A DNA stretch of 64,000 bases from Chitinophaga dinghuensis (GTDB lineage Bacteria > Bacteroidota > Bacteroidia > Chitinophagales > Chitinophagaceae): assembly GCF_003259435.1 (NCBI RefSeq), contig NZ_QLMA01000007.1:466173-530172 (forward strand). The letters are read 5' to 3'. The position numbers were made by a program, and so were the translations under genes. Shown here in pieces: positions 38,801 through 46,173 of this stretch. The stretch's first letter is position 1; each line of letters opens with the position of its first letter. The notes below the pieces were generated by a model, which did no database searches, had not been told where the DNA came from, and was given only the letters and a program-made list of their open reading frames with translations.

Positions 38801-39538
38801 TATAAGAACCAACCTGCGCTGACAGCAGAAAAATTTACGGATCATCCTTTTCTGCCGGGAATAAGAATGTACAGGACCGGTGATATTGGTTCCTGGACGG
38901 AGGACGGCAATATAGCTTTCTGGGGAAGAAAGGACGATCAGGTGAAGATACGTGGATTCAGGATAGAGCCGGGAGAAATTGAAAAGGCCCTGTTGCAGCT
39001 GGCTATGGTGAGCGATGCACTGGTAGTGGCCAGACCCGAAAGGCAGGGCGATAAATCCCTGGTGGCGTATATCGTATGCAATGAAATACCTGATATACCT
39101 GCTATGCGTGCGGAGTTACGAAAAACGCTGCCTGATTATATGATTCCGGCTTATTTCGTACAACTGCCACATTTCCCTTTGACTGCCAGTGGAAAGAAAG
39201 ACAAATCAAAACTACCGGACCATCAGTCCCAACTGGATGAACCACATCTTTCCATTGCCCCGCGTAATGAAACGGACGAACGCCTGATCCGTATCTGGCA
39301 AGAACTGCTTGGAAAAGAACGTATAGGCATTCGCGATAACTTCTTCGAATGCGGCGGCCATAGCCTGAAACTGATGCAGATGATCGCAAAGATCCAGCAG
39401 CAGTTCTCCGTTCAGCTGAGTATCCCGCAGGTATTCAAAGATCCTTACATAGAGCATATCAGTGACCAGATCACCTTTATGCTGGACCAGCAGCAACTCA
39501 AATCATCTATTGACCAATTAGTGCAAATCGACATATGA
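26846..39538 (+). CDS. NRPS 2: TubC-[C-A-T]x4 (Asp, Ala, Val, Ala)
   Basis: 4230 residues, four full modules after a TubC docking domain. Condensation motifs HHIISDGW lie at 204, 1254, 2287 and 3327. Carrier Ser residues are 1070, 2100, 3141 and 4173. A-domain Asp235-equivalents are 730, 1767, 2799 and 3840. Codes read by eye: DLTKIGHIGK (Asp), DLFNNALTYK (Ala), DAFWLGGTFK (Val) and DLFNNALTYK (Ala). The first A domain has the unusual ADLGNT core in place of FDxSV, as expected for Asp/Asn types. No epimerase or methyltransferase is seen, so L residues are expected unless a condensation domain is bifunctional. The protein ends LVQIDI and the stop overlaps the next start (ATGA). Confidence 0.93.
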   Translation: MKALLQVIAACRAKGVSLSVDDTGTGLKLKGNIAALTSVEKETLRNQKAAVISLLQQAKSVAEEDILPAAPQASWELSSAQRRMWLLSQLEEGSAAYNIPVVKLFEGTLRQDCLQLAFLQLLERHEILRAVFREDVAGEAKQHFLSVEDAAFVIETHDLRGVDNSTAWVHSFVSQPFQLSEGPLLRACICELSDSRRIFCLVMHHIISDGWSLDIIITELMLLYVAACEGRTADMPALSIQYKDYATWQQRKIGTADFDAHRLYWTDLFSGELPVLSFPTDKPRPTVKTYKGGMVYKRIPAHITTRLKSLLIAEDSTLFVGLLSAVNLLLFRYTGQDDIITGTPVSGRSRTVLENQVGLYLNTLALRTRLNSQDGFLSLLRHVRQMTLESFRHQDYPFDMLTEELRLEWDRSRNPLFDVMMILRNNAVSHKEAEQKLAGLTICEYEGGQETFNKFDLSFNFMEIGDEIEMLVTYNSDIYTPSTADRTGNHLIQLLDAALMTPHTPISLLSYLTATEQEQLLVSFNNMQDACTADETIVDLFEEQALRTPTATAVVYKEDTLSYAELNRRATLVAQQLRGKYQLGENALVGILLHRSADMIVAILGILKAGAAYVPIDPEYPVSRKAFILKDTQVKVLLTAEDAFDAAIDFTGETFFISGLQAAVQDIPVTLLRPQQESLAYVIYTSGSTGEPKGVMITHRSLMDYCDGIRAVTNIDACRTFGLVSTIAADLGNTVLFPALLTGGALQIYDNDALLTPEKIFNGDLDCIKIVPSHWMALQEESHCYLPAKCLIFGGEQLTSNVVSFISRGNPTCEVYNHYGPSETTIGKLLKRVELRESVVHEPLGKPFCRSAFYILSEAGQLQPVGVAGEICISGDGLAKGYLNRPELTNTRFLPNPFMEGERMYKTGDVGRWLENGCIEFMGRTDDQVKIRGYRIELGEIEAAIRRHADVLAAVVLTFAGSTGEKQLVAYIVDNDRLSIPALQHWLSTLLPAYMIPAHFIRIPAMPLTLNGKIDRKRLPAPEENNIVSAIEYIAPRTALEEQLANIWRGLLDKEKISVKDNFFLLGGHSLKATRLLSSIRREFQVALPLKTLFQYMVLEEQAQLIANAVKETHQRITAAPLQEDYPLSSAQRRFWILSQFPDAAAAYHMPGIYQLQGKVDTMALNAAFKGMVDRHEILRTVFREDASGNIRQMIRPAEEIFPGIVYEEVGEMPLQERITAFVMQAFSLTDGPLLRVALYNTAPDHFVLVYVMHHIISDGWSMGLLLKELLSRYYSLQSGAEPVPQALSLQYKDYAWWQQQQLQHSMTSARAFWMEQLSGELPVINLPTDRLRPAIKTYQGSVVNKRIPAALLQKLKGTVAMHDATLFMGLLSAVYTLLYRYTGQQDVITGSPVAGREHADLEDQLGLYLNTLALRVQLDGQGSYLELLQTVRRITLDAYSHQSYPFEELVNDLKLPADLSRSPLFDVMVILQNTGSHRIMAPEMLGGVSISQWDGDAGVRSKFDLTFSFAEVGQELDLYLEYNTDIFDHTTIQQLALHFIQLLDALLHAPHARIDLIDYLSAAEKKILTITFNDTRVDYPAHTSILQLLEKQAATTPDAVALSCGDSMLTYRELHETSNRFAAFLHQHYRLTAGDLAAVMLSRDEWLIIALLGVLKTGAAYVPLDPDYPEERIRYMMEDSRSLVLIDADVIAAFRAVANTFSAAEHSVVPASDDPAYLIYTSGSTGKPKGVVITHLNVYTFICWCLEEFALDEADVVLGVTSVCFDLSIFEIFYTLSSGKRLLLLPNALSVPGCMDTEERLLLNTVPGVVGQLLAAGTDLRAVKVLNMAGETLPASVAFADSLRQMTVRNLYGPSEDTTYSTVFRIGADQRILIGRPIANTSVFIVSAAGALQPIGVIGEICISGDGLAKGYLYRPELTAEKFVPNPFLPGQRMYKTGDLGRWLPDGNLEFAGRKDDQVKIRGYRIEPGEIATAIRKYPGVESAVVAPRTNSQGEKFLAAYLVSDNPVDTQALQTYLAKLLPHYMVPGCYMQLDTMPMTLNGKIDKKRLPAVEEENRTAIAFEAPRTIVEKQLAEIWHVLLETGNIGLKDNFFLHGGHSLKVIRLQSQIHKAFQVRLDVPALFRHATLEEQARLIAAAAQQNYQTITPLEEQEDYLLSSAQRRFWVLGQFPEAGAAYHMSGIYELDGEPDIAALNHAFAALINRYEILRSIFREREDGEVRQVIQSADRVFRGIPVIEMEHQDEEALAAAIAKEVNRPFDLSAGPLLRTALYHTRDEKYVLVYVMHHIISDGWSVGIMLRELILLYNSFRTGVGVALSPLKLQYRDYAAWQQSRLHEEIGADRNWWMQQLSGSLPVLEMPVDAPRPALKTYNGGGVAMAIEAEVLQQLKAAGGKEGNTLFMQLLTAVYVLLHRYSGQEDIIIGSPVAGRNHADLEGQLGLFLNTLPLRMQVNPTLSFHELLEQVRLLTLEAFAHQQYPFEELLDDLQLAPDLSRSPLFDVMLVLQNNENGFMNDRLQAGDISISAYRTRAVTKSRFDLTFSFVEVNGALQAHLEYNSDIWHVATAERIMAHLYRIITCMATAPDSIIGRMELLSAVETEQQLQQFNQTITPYPADATISQLFAFQATAKPDHIALSCNGTSLTYAALNILANRFAHFLLSLQEFGKNSVVAIQLDKGIPMMTAILGVLKCGAAYMPVDPTFPQERVNYMMADSGCSLLITEDMMTAFEEQKMMYDSHHPVNTAAAQDVAYVMYTSGSTGKPKGVMVEHRSVLRLVKGQQYVRLHDRDVLLSTGAVAFDATTFEYWGMLLNGGRLVLCPQDTLSDTTYLLHLIRTEGVTMMWFTAGWFHQLIEYNIDIFSGLKTVLAGGDRLSPLHVGKLLHAYPSLEIINGYGPTENTTFSLTCRMTGDMKDIPIGRPISNSTVYILDDHHALLPLGATGEICVGGDGLARGYIASPELTATRFIPHPFLPGERIYKTGDLGKWLPDGNVCFLGRKDDQVKIRGYRIEPGEIENALTAYPQVEAALVMPVTDAAGDKMLVAYLAGDARISRDELHQYLGNLLPSFMLPDHYVFLEQFPLTANGKVDRHALPLPDQEAAAGKTYVAPRNVTEEKLQGVWQEVLGREVISVTDDFFLSGGHSLKANRLILRIYKAFGVKMTIKELFAHPKLSEQAVWIDHAQGTGFSGIPRAPHQEDYPLSAAQRRIWVLSRFDEANIAYNVPFACVLEGELDEAALIAALNKLTEKHESLRTVFRENADGLVRQVVLPAEQAIVYPEYRDMRGNAAEASLQAAAKVAVPFDLAQGPLQRVYLWQLENNKWLLLYVTHHIISDGWSMNVWIKELFEQYRQHGHRPEQPALLPLQYKDYAVWQQKQLDQTAGEASRQYWLDQFSGDIPVLDFPSDKIRPSVKTYRGAIVNTMIPVECVMRLEALCLEHGATLFMGITAIVNALLYRYTGQEDIILGTPVAGRLHTDLEEQIGCYINTLALRTQFSGTASFTTLLTQVVNTTLAALEHQDYPFDELVNNLPLRHDMGRNALFDVMVTLNNTTDAAAAPATPLLRIIPYNDNSLLPGNKFDLTFSFVQDVAGALQVGIVYNTDLYTTELITALAFHLEQLTQAAVASPDTAVAMMDMLSSEEKNKVAFTFNGNHRDYPVGSSIVSMFQEQVAVAGKQPALLFGDNSMSYDTLNTYANRMAAYLRENFHIGKGHMVGINLPRNEWLIIAVLGVLKTGAAYVPLDPAYPEERIAYILEDSQCALVLNESAMLAFTETAETYSGQNPLQLPDAGDLAYLIYTSGSTGKPKGVMIEHRNAYAFICWCLEEFDSSAFDTVFGVTSICFDLSVFEIFYTLICGKKLRILDNALSIPAWLRTTERILLNTVPGVVAGLLSENIDLSAVSLLNVAGEPVPPHFLQDVQLKRMQVRNLYGPSEDTTYSTIYRLDNANRVLIGKPISNTSVHILNAAGQLQPVGVRGEICISGAGLARGYKNQPALTAEKFTDHPFLPGIRMYRTGDIGSWTEDGNIAFWGRKDDQVKIRGFRIEPGEIEKALLQLAMVSDALVVARPERQGDKSLVAYIVCNEIPDIPAMRAELRKTLPDYMIPAYFVQLPHFPLTASGKKDKSKLPDHQSQLDEPHLSIAPRNETDERLIRIWQELLGKERIGIRDNFFECGGHSLKLMQMIAKIQQQFSVQLSIPQVFKDPYIEHISDQITFMLDQQQLKSSIDQLVQIDI

Positions 39539-42500
39539 AAGACTTACTAAAGAAGATAACAGAAAATAATATTCTGTTGGAAATCATTGATGGTAAATTA
39601 CGTGTATTTGCCAATAGCAGTAACCCCGATCCGGCCCTGATCACGGAGATAAAAAACAAAAAGGAAGAACTATTGCAGTTTCTGTCCGCTAACCGGGATC
39701 AGGATGCAGGCCGTATACCTGCCGATATTCCTGTTGCCCCTGAACAGAACGGTTATCCGCTTTCTTCTTCTCAACACAGGCTATGGCTGCTCTCCCAGTT
39801 GGAAGAAAGCAGTGCTGCTTACAACATGTATGGTATATATTCTTTCCGGGGCCAACTCGATATCACCGCGCTGGAAAAGGCATTTGATACATTGTATAAT
39901 AGGCATGAAAGTCTCAGAACCACCTTCGCAGAAGATGTATCTGGAACTGTATTTCAATATATTAAACCGGCAGCGGAAATACCGCTGAAGGTGGTCCATC
40001 ACGATTGGCGCCTGATGGATGAACAAACACTGAAGAAGCAGATTGCGGATGTATGTGGCCAGCCGTTTGATTTACATAAAACGCCGCTGCTGCGCGTACA
40101 TCTTTTCAGAACAGCCGATGAGGAATGGGTGCTCGTGTATGTAATGCCGCATATTGTGAGTGATGGATGGTCTATGCATATCCTCCTACAGGAATTGTTA
40201 TCCTGTTATCAACAAGGGACTACTACATTATTACCGCTGAAGATACAGTATAAGGATTTTGCTGTATGGCAACAACAACAGCTGGAATCAGGCCATCATG
40301 AGCAGCATTATGACTATTGGATGCAGCAGTTGGAGCATGAACTGCCTATATTGCAGCTGCCTGGCGATTATACGCGTCCTGCTGTTAAAACCTATAATGG
40401 GGGTACCGTAAGCAGCCAGATACCTGCAACCGTGACGGCCGTTCTGCAGGAACGCTGCCGACAAACAGGCAGTACGCTGTTCATGGGATTGGTGGCCGCT
40501 GTGAATGCATTGCTCTATCGATATACTGATCAGGAGGATATCGTGCTGGGCACGCCTGTAGCCGGCAGGGAAAAGGGAGGTCTAGAAGGTATTATTGGCT
40601 TCTTCGTCAATACGCTCGCAATACGCAACCGTTTCTCCGGGAAAGATACTTTCCTGCAGTTGCTCGAAAATGTGCGACAAACTTTCCTCTCTGCCCTGGC
40701 ACACCAGGAATATCCTTTTGATGAGCTGGTGCGCCGTTTGCAAGGGCCACGTGATGCCAGTCGCCATCCCCTGTTTGATGTGATGATCACCCTGCAGCAT
40801 GCCGCTACAGCCACAGAGCAGGCAGACCTGCCTGCAGGATTGCAGGTGGCTGCCTATGAAGATTATGTCAACACTACCAGCAAATTCGATCTCACTTTTA
40901 ATTTCTCTGCCGCAGGTAATAACCTGTTATTGAACCTGGAGTATAACAGTGATATATATACGGAGCAGACGGTTCGCCGCCTGGCCCGCCACCTTACCGG
41001 CCTGTTGACAGCCGTATCTGAAAACCCGGAAATACCCATCCAGGAAATCAGGTATATGGAAGAAACGGAGCTACAGCAACTGATCGTAGGTCTCAATAAT
41101 ACGATAGCTGGCTATCCCCGTGAAGCCACGATTGTCAGTCTGTTTGAACAACAAGTACTGCTTACGCCGGACCGCAATGCATTGGTTGTCGACGATACTT
41201 TACTCAGCTACCGGCAACTGAATGAATGGGCCAACAAACTCGCAGACTTTCTGCAGACTCGCTATAACATTCAACCAGATGACCTTGTCGGTATCATGCT
41301 GGGTCGTAGTGAATGGATGGTCATCGCCATCATGGGGATATTAAAAAGTGGCGGCGCTTATGTTCCCGTAGACACCGCCTACCCACAGGAGAGAATAGAT
41401 TATATGCTTGCCGACAGCCAATGTAAACTGGTGATAGATGATACGCTGCTGGCTCAGTTCCTCGGGCAGGCAGACGAGTACAGCGCAGCTAACCCGGCCG
41501 CAGGTATTTTACCAGCTAACCTGGCCTATGTGATCTATACTTCCGGAACTACCGGACAGCCTAAAGGTAATCTGATAGAACATCGCAATGTGGTTCGGTT
41601 ACTGAAGACAGACCCGACCCTGTATGATTTCAATGAAACGGATGTATGGACCCTGTTCCATTCCTATTGCTTTGATTTCTCCGTATGGGAGATCTTCGGC
41701 CCGTTGCTGTCTGGCGGCGAACTGGTAATAGTACCCGCTTTAACGGCGAAAGATCCCCGTTCGTTCCTGACTTTGCTGCGGGAAAGAAAAGTGACAGTAC
41801 TGAATCAGACGCCCACCTCTTTTTATAATATTATTCAGCAGGAGATGGAAGTAGGAGATGCAGATCTGCAGCTGCGTTACGTCATCTTCGGTGGCGAAGC
41901 CCTTCACCCACGGAACCTGCGGGAATGGAAAAATAAGTATCCGGCTACACGCCTGATCAACATGTACGGCATCACAGAAACGACTGTGCATGTTACTTTC
42001 AAGGAAATAGGATCAGAGGAAATTGCCAGTGGGATAAGTAACATCGGCAAACCCATTCCTACGCTTCGCTGCTATGTGCTGGATCAACGTGGTAACCCTG
42101 TGCCGGTAGGAGTACCTGGCGAATTATATGTAGCTGGAGCCGGCGTAGCAAGAGGATATCTGAACAAACCGGCGCTTACCGCTGCGCGTTTTATGCCGGA
42201 TCCATTTTTTGAAGGAGGACGCATGTACCGCTCCGGCGATAAAGTAAAGTTGCTGGATAATGGCGAAATGGCATATGAGGGGCGTATGGACAACCAGGTG
42301 AAGATACGTGGTTATCGTATTGAACTGGGTGAAATTGAAAATGCGATCTGCCGCTATAGTACAGTGAAAGGGGCTGCCCTGTTGGTGAGGGCTGCACCGG
42401 AAGGAGAGAAGGAGCTGGTGGCCTATGTGGTGGCAGATGACGATGCATTCAGTGTGTTGTTGCTCAGAAAACACCTATCAGGAATCCTTCCTTTGTTTAT

Positions 42501-45500
42501 GATGCCACATTACTTTGTAATGTTGAAGGAATGGCCGCTTACTGCCAATGGAAAAATTAATTATAAGCTCCTCCCGGAACCAACAGCAGATCATCAGGCT
42601 GGAGTGGAATATGTTGCTCCCCGCAATCCTCTGGAAGTTAAACTGGTGAATATTTTCAGCACAGTATTGAAAGTACCGGCAGAAAAAATAGGTATGCTGG
42701 ATAATATGTTTGCACTCGGAGGTGATTCTATTAAAGCCATCAGGATTGTTGGAAAAATAAGAGAGGAGATCGGCGCAAAGATTACAGTAGGTAAATTGTA
42801 TGAATATCCTGTTCTCGGTGACCTGGCGGCCTGGCTGGTGGATAACAAAGAGGAGGATAGCTTGTATGAGATGAAGGCAGAGGGCCTGCGGCAGATAGAA
42901 GCGCTTCGTAGCGCCATCATTGAAGAAGACAAAGATATAAACATACTTCCGGCAGATTACGAAGATATTTATCCGCTCACGGCCATCGAACAAGGCATGA
43001 TCTACTCTTCCATGATCAGGCCGGAAGAACCAGTCTACTATGACCAGTTTCCTTTCTTTGTGCACATCGCTGACCTGTCTGTATTTAAGACGGCTGTAGC
43101 TACTCTGGTGCAAAGACATCCCATTCTCAGAACGAAATATTATGTAAAGAGTTTCAGTCGCCCTGTAAAAGTGGTACTACCTGAAATAATACTTCCTATT
43201 ATTTACGAGGATTTCTCCATGCTCAGTGAAAACGAGCAGCAGATGGCTGTCAGAGACCTGCTAGCGGCAGGACAGGCCGCCCGGCTGAACTTCGATGACG
43301 AACTGTTTTGGAACTTCCAGATATGCCGTCTCAGAAAACATGAATATGTTGTCATCTGGAGTTTCCATCATGCTGCACTGGACGGATGGAGTGTGTCCCT
43401 TTTCAATACAGAACTGACACAGCTCCTCTCTACAAAGGAGAGCGTGGTATTGCCTCCGCTGAAACACAGTTATAAAGACTATTGCGCTATCCTGTTGGGA
43501 AGGAAAAGATCGGCAGAAGTAGAGCATTACTGGAAGGAGCTGTTGAATGGATTCACCAGGAATAAGCTGCCATTTAATTATAAACGCCTTCCGGTGAGCC
43601 AGCGAGGTGGTATGAAACGTATCTCAAAGGTGATGGATGCTTCCTTGCTGGAGAAGCTTCATGAACTGGCGGCGAAACATCAGTTTTCCTTCAAAGCTGT
43701 TTGTCTGGCTGCTCATATTTACCTGTTACACATAACATCCGCTGAACAGGATGTGGTTACAGGTGTGGTTACGCATGATCGTCCTTCTATTGAAGATGGG
43801 GAAAATATCCTTGGATGTTTCCTGAATACCATCCCTGTCCGCATTAGAATTGAGCAACTCACGGATATACTGTCCTTGCTGCAGGCAACAGACAGTTACC
43901 TGAAAACCGTGAAGCCAAAGGAAATCCATCTCAGCGAAATAGCAGGTGTGTTGAACGAGCGTACCACTTCCCTAAATCCTGTATTTGACACGCTGTTCAA
44001 CTTCACGGACTTTCATACCTATGAACAGGTGGAAACCAGTTCCTCACTGACCATGGGAGCCTCCGGCTGGGACATAAGAGAAGTAGAAGATTCCACGGAA
44101 ATGACCAACACGTTTTTTGATGTGGAAGTAGATAAAACCCTCGACAGGTTCCAGGTGAAGATCAAATTCATGCCTGCATTCTTTGAAGACCAGCAGGTGA
44201 AACATGCGCTGGAGCTGTATGTAAGAATACTGGAACAGATGACGGTGGATGTGTACACCCCCTTGGCATCAATGAACCTCTTATCAGCCGGAGAGAAGCA
44301 GGAAATCCTGACAGACTTCAACGATACAGTCGTACCATATGCAACGCAGGAAACGCTGCAATCGCTCTTTGAAGCGCAGGTACGCCGTACTCCGGATAAT
44401 ATTGCCTTGCGGCAGGATGGTGTCAGTGTTACCTACCGGGAGCTGAATGAGCGGGCCAACCAGATGGCCAGTTTGCTCTGTGAAAATATTACTACCGGCG
44501 ATAACATCGGTTTACTGGTTACCAGAAGCTTCGACATGATCGTTGGCATGTTTGCCATTCTGAAGGCCGGCGGCGCTTATGTACCCATTGATCCGGAGTA
44601 TCCGAAAGACCGGCAGGAGTATATTCTTTCCAATTCCGGCGTTACCCGGCTGCTGACTAATCTTACGGAATGCACGCTGGAAGGGCTTTCTGGCGAGAGG
44701 GTCATTTACATGCAGCAAGTGGATGTCAGTGCATATAGCAAGGAGAACCCGGACATCGCTGTCAGCAGTCGCCAGTTAGCCTATACTATTTATACTTCGG
44801 GTTCTACCGGCAGACCTAAAGGCGTGATGATTGAACATCATTCCGTCGTGAACCTGGTGAGCTGGGTGAATAACACGTTTAGTATTGGGGGAGATGACCG
44901 CCTGTTGTTTATCACTTCCATGTGTTTTGATCTTTCAGTATATGACATCTTCGGCATACTCTCCGCCGGCGGTACGCTTGTAATTGCCCGACAGGAAGAA
45001 GTACAGCAGGTAGAGACGCTAAAAACATTATTGTTGGAAGAACGCATTACCTTCTGGGACAGCGTTCCCTCCACGCTCAATTACCTGGTGGCAGAACTGG
45101 AAGCTGCAGGCGATACCTTTCAACAACAAGACCTGCGTGTGGCCTTTATGAGTGGCGACTGGATTCCAGTTTCATTGCCGGAGCGCATCCTTCGTTACTT
45201 CCCTGGTGTACAGGTGATTAGTCTGGGTGGGGCTACGGAAGGAACAGTATGGTCCAATTATTTCCCCATCAAGGCAGTTGATAAATCGTGGAGCAGTATT
45301 CCATATGGTAAGCCTATCGACAATAACACCTTCTATGTGCTGGATGATTACCTGCGCCCTGTGCCCAAAGGCGTTGCGGGAGAGCTGTATATCGGCGGTG
45401 TGGGCGTGGCGGCAGGTTATGCAAACGATAAAGAAAAAACAGCCGCAGCTTTCAGGCCCGATCCATTTACCCACAGGCAAGGCGGCATGATGTATAAAAC

Positions 45501-46173
45501 CGGCGATCTAGGCCGGATAATGGCCGATGGTAACATGGAATTCCTGGGGAGAAAGGATTTTCAGGTGAAGATACGCGGATTCAGGGTGGAACTGGGAGAG
45601 ATAGAAAGCGTATTGCAACGGCATGAACTGATTCGAGAAGCAGTGGTAGATGTACGAAAAGACAGCAATAACCTCCATCAGCTATGCGCGTACCTGGTGC
45701 CGCATACAACGCTGGATATCCACCTGATCAGGGAATATCTGCGGGAAAAACTTCCAGCGTACATGATCCCATCTTTCTTCACAGTCCTGGATACACTGCC
45801 ACTTACCAGCAATGGTAAGATTAACAGAAAGGCCCTGCCGGATCCTTTACAGGAAGATAACGGTAACGGCTATCTGTATGTGGCGCCGGAATCAGAACTG
45901 GAAAAGACAATGGAGCGTATCTGGATATCCATTCTCAATATTGAACGCCTCGGTATCCGCGACGATTTCTTTGAAATGGGTGCGAACTCTTTGTCTGTAG
46001 GCGCTTTTGTAAACCGCTTCCAGCGGGAAACTTCGACTGCGATCAATATCAGAACGGTATTTATGTATCCCAATATTGAAAGCCTCGCTGCCGAAGTAGA
46101 AAAGATACTATGGGCCGACAACGAATTATTTGAAACAGACAATCTTAATGACACGGAAAATTTTTCTATATGA
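39535..46173 (+). CDS. NRPS 3: TubC-C-A(Thr)-T-C-A(Cys-like)-T
   Basis: 2212 residues. TubC (about 1-55); C1 with MPHIVSDGW, where the first His of HHxxxDG is Pro205 and the catalytic second His206 is kept; A1 (Asp714, code DFWNIGMVHK, Thr); T1 with GGDSIK (Ser1065); C2 with HHAALDGW at 1278 and an N-terminal YPLTAIEQGM; A2 (Asp1799, SLGGATEGTVWS, code about DLYDFSLVWK); and T2 with GANSLS (Ser2152). The A2 core resembles Cys-activating domains (DLYNLSLIWK), but two positions differ, so the residue is uncertain. C2 is a plain condensation domain, not a heterocyclisation domain (no DxxxxD), so no thiazoline is expected. The tail is TENFSI and the stop overlaps the next ATG. Confidence 0.9.
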   Translation: MKDLLKKITENNILLEIIDGKLRVFANSSNPDPALITEIKNKKEELLQFLSANRDQDAGRIPADIPVAPEQNGYPLSSSQHRLWLLSQLEESSAAYNMYGIYSFRGQLDITALEKAFDTLYNRHESLRTTFAEDVSGTVFQYIKPAAEIPLKVVHHDWRLMDEQTLKKQIADVCGQPFDLHKTPLLRVHLFRTADEEWVLVYVMPHIVSDGWSMHILLQELLSCYQQGTTTLLPLKIQYKDFAVWQQQQLESGHHEQHYDYWMQQLEHELPILQLPGDYTRPAVKTYNGGTVSSQIPATVTAVLQERCRQTGSTLFMGLVAAVNALLYRYTDQEDIVLGTPVAGREKGGLEGIIGFFVNTLAIRNRFSGKDTFLQLLENVRQTFLSALAHQEYPFDELVRRLQGPRDASRHPLFDVMITLQHAATATEQADLPAGLQVAAYEDYVNTTSKFDLTFNFSAAGNNLLLNLEYNSDIYTEQTVRRLARHLTGLLTAVSENPEIPIQEIRYMEETELQQLIVGLNNTIAGYPREATIVSLFEQQVLLTPDRNALVVDDTLLSYRQLNEWANKLADFLQTRYNIQPDDLVGIMLGRSEWMVIAIMGILKSGGAYVPVDTAYPQERIDYMLADSQCKLVIDDTLLAQFLGQADEYSAANPAAGILPANLAYVIYTSGTTGQPKGNLIEHRNVVRLLKTDPTLYDFNETDVWTLFHSYCFDFSVWEIFGPLLSGGELVIVPALTAKDPRSFLTLLRERKVTVLNQTPTSFYNIIQQEMEVGDADLQLRYVIFGGEALHPRNLREWKNKYPATRLINMYGITETTVHVTFKEIGSEEIASGISNIGKPIPTLRCYVLDQRGNPVPVGVPGELYVAGAGVARGYLNKPALTAARFMPDPFFEGGRMYRSGDKVKLLDNGEMAYEGRMDNQVKIRGYRIELGEIENAICRYSTVKGAALLVRAAPEGEKELVAYVVADDDAFSVLLLRKHLSGILPLFMMPHYFVMLKEWPLTANGKINYKLLPEPTADHQAGVEYVAPRNPLEVKLVNIFSTVLKVPAEKIGMLDNMFALGGDSIKAIRIVGKIREEIGAKITVGKLYEYPVLGDLAAWLVDNKEEDSLYEMKAEGLRQIEALRSAIIEEDKDINILPADYEDIYPLTAIEQGMIYSSMIRPEEPVYYDQFPFFVHIADLSVFKTAVATLVQRHPILRTKYYVKSFSRPVKVVLPEIILPIIYEDFSMLSENEQQMAVRDLLAAGQAARLNFDDELFWNFQICRLRKHEYVVIWSFHHAALDGWSVSLFNTELTQLLSTKESVVLPPLKHSYKDYCAILLGRKRSAEVEHYWKELLNGFTRNKLPFNYKRLPVSQRGGMKRISKVMDASLLEKLHELAAKHQFSFKAVCLAAHIYLLHITSAEQDVVTGVVTHDRPSIEDGENILGCFLNTIPVRIRIEQLTDILSLLQATDSYLKTVKPKEIHLSEIAGVLNERTTSLNPVFDTLFNFTDFHTYEQVETSSSLTMGASGWDIREVEDSTEMTNTFFDVEVDKTLDRFQVKIKFMPAFFEDQQVKHALELYVRILEQMTVDVYTPLASMNLLSAGEKQEILTDFNDTVVPYATQETLQSLFEAQVRRTPDNIALRQDGVSVTYRELNERANQMASLLCENITTGDNIGLLVTRSFDMIVGMFAILKAGGAYVPIDPEYPKDRQEYILSNSGVTRLLTNLTECTLEGLSGERVIYMQQVDVSAYSKENPDIAVSSRQLAYTIYTSGSTGRPKGVMIEHHSVVNLVSWVNNTFSIGGDDRLLFITSMCFDLSVYDIFGILSAGGTLVIARQEEVQQVETLKTLLLEERITFWDSVPSTLNYLVAELEAAGDTFQQQDLRVAFMSGDWIPVSLPERILRYFPGVQVISLGGATEGTVWSNYFPIKAVDKSWSSIPYGKPIDNNTFYVLDDYLRPVPKGVAGELYIGGVGVAAGYANDKEKTAAAFRPDPFTHRQGGMMYKTGDLGRIMADGNMEFLGRKDFQVKIRGFRVELGEIESVLQRHELIREAVVDVRKDSNNLHQLCAYLVPHTTLDIHLIREYLREKLPAYMIPSFFTVLDTLPLTSNGKINRKALPDPLQEDNGNGYLYVAPESELEKTMERIWISILNIERLGIRDDFFEMGANSLSVGAFVNRFQRETSTAINIRTVFMYPNIESLAAEVEKILWADNELFETDNLNDTENFSI

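Noticed and set aside
43000..44300. Heterocyclisation domain before the Cys-like A domain of NRPS 3
   Set aside because: The motif is HHAALDGW, a plain condensation domain, not DxxxxD.
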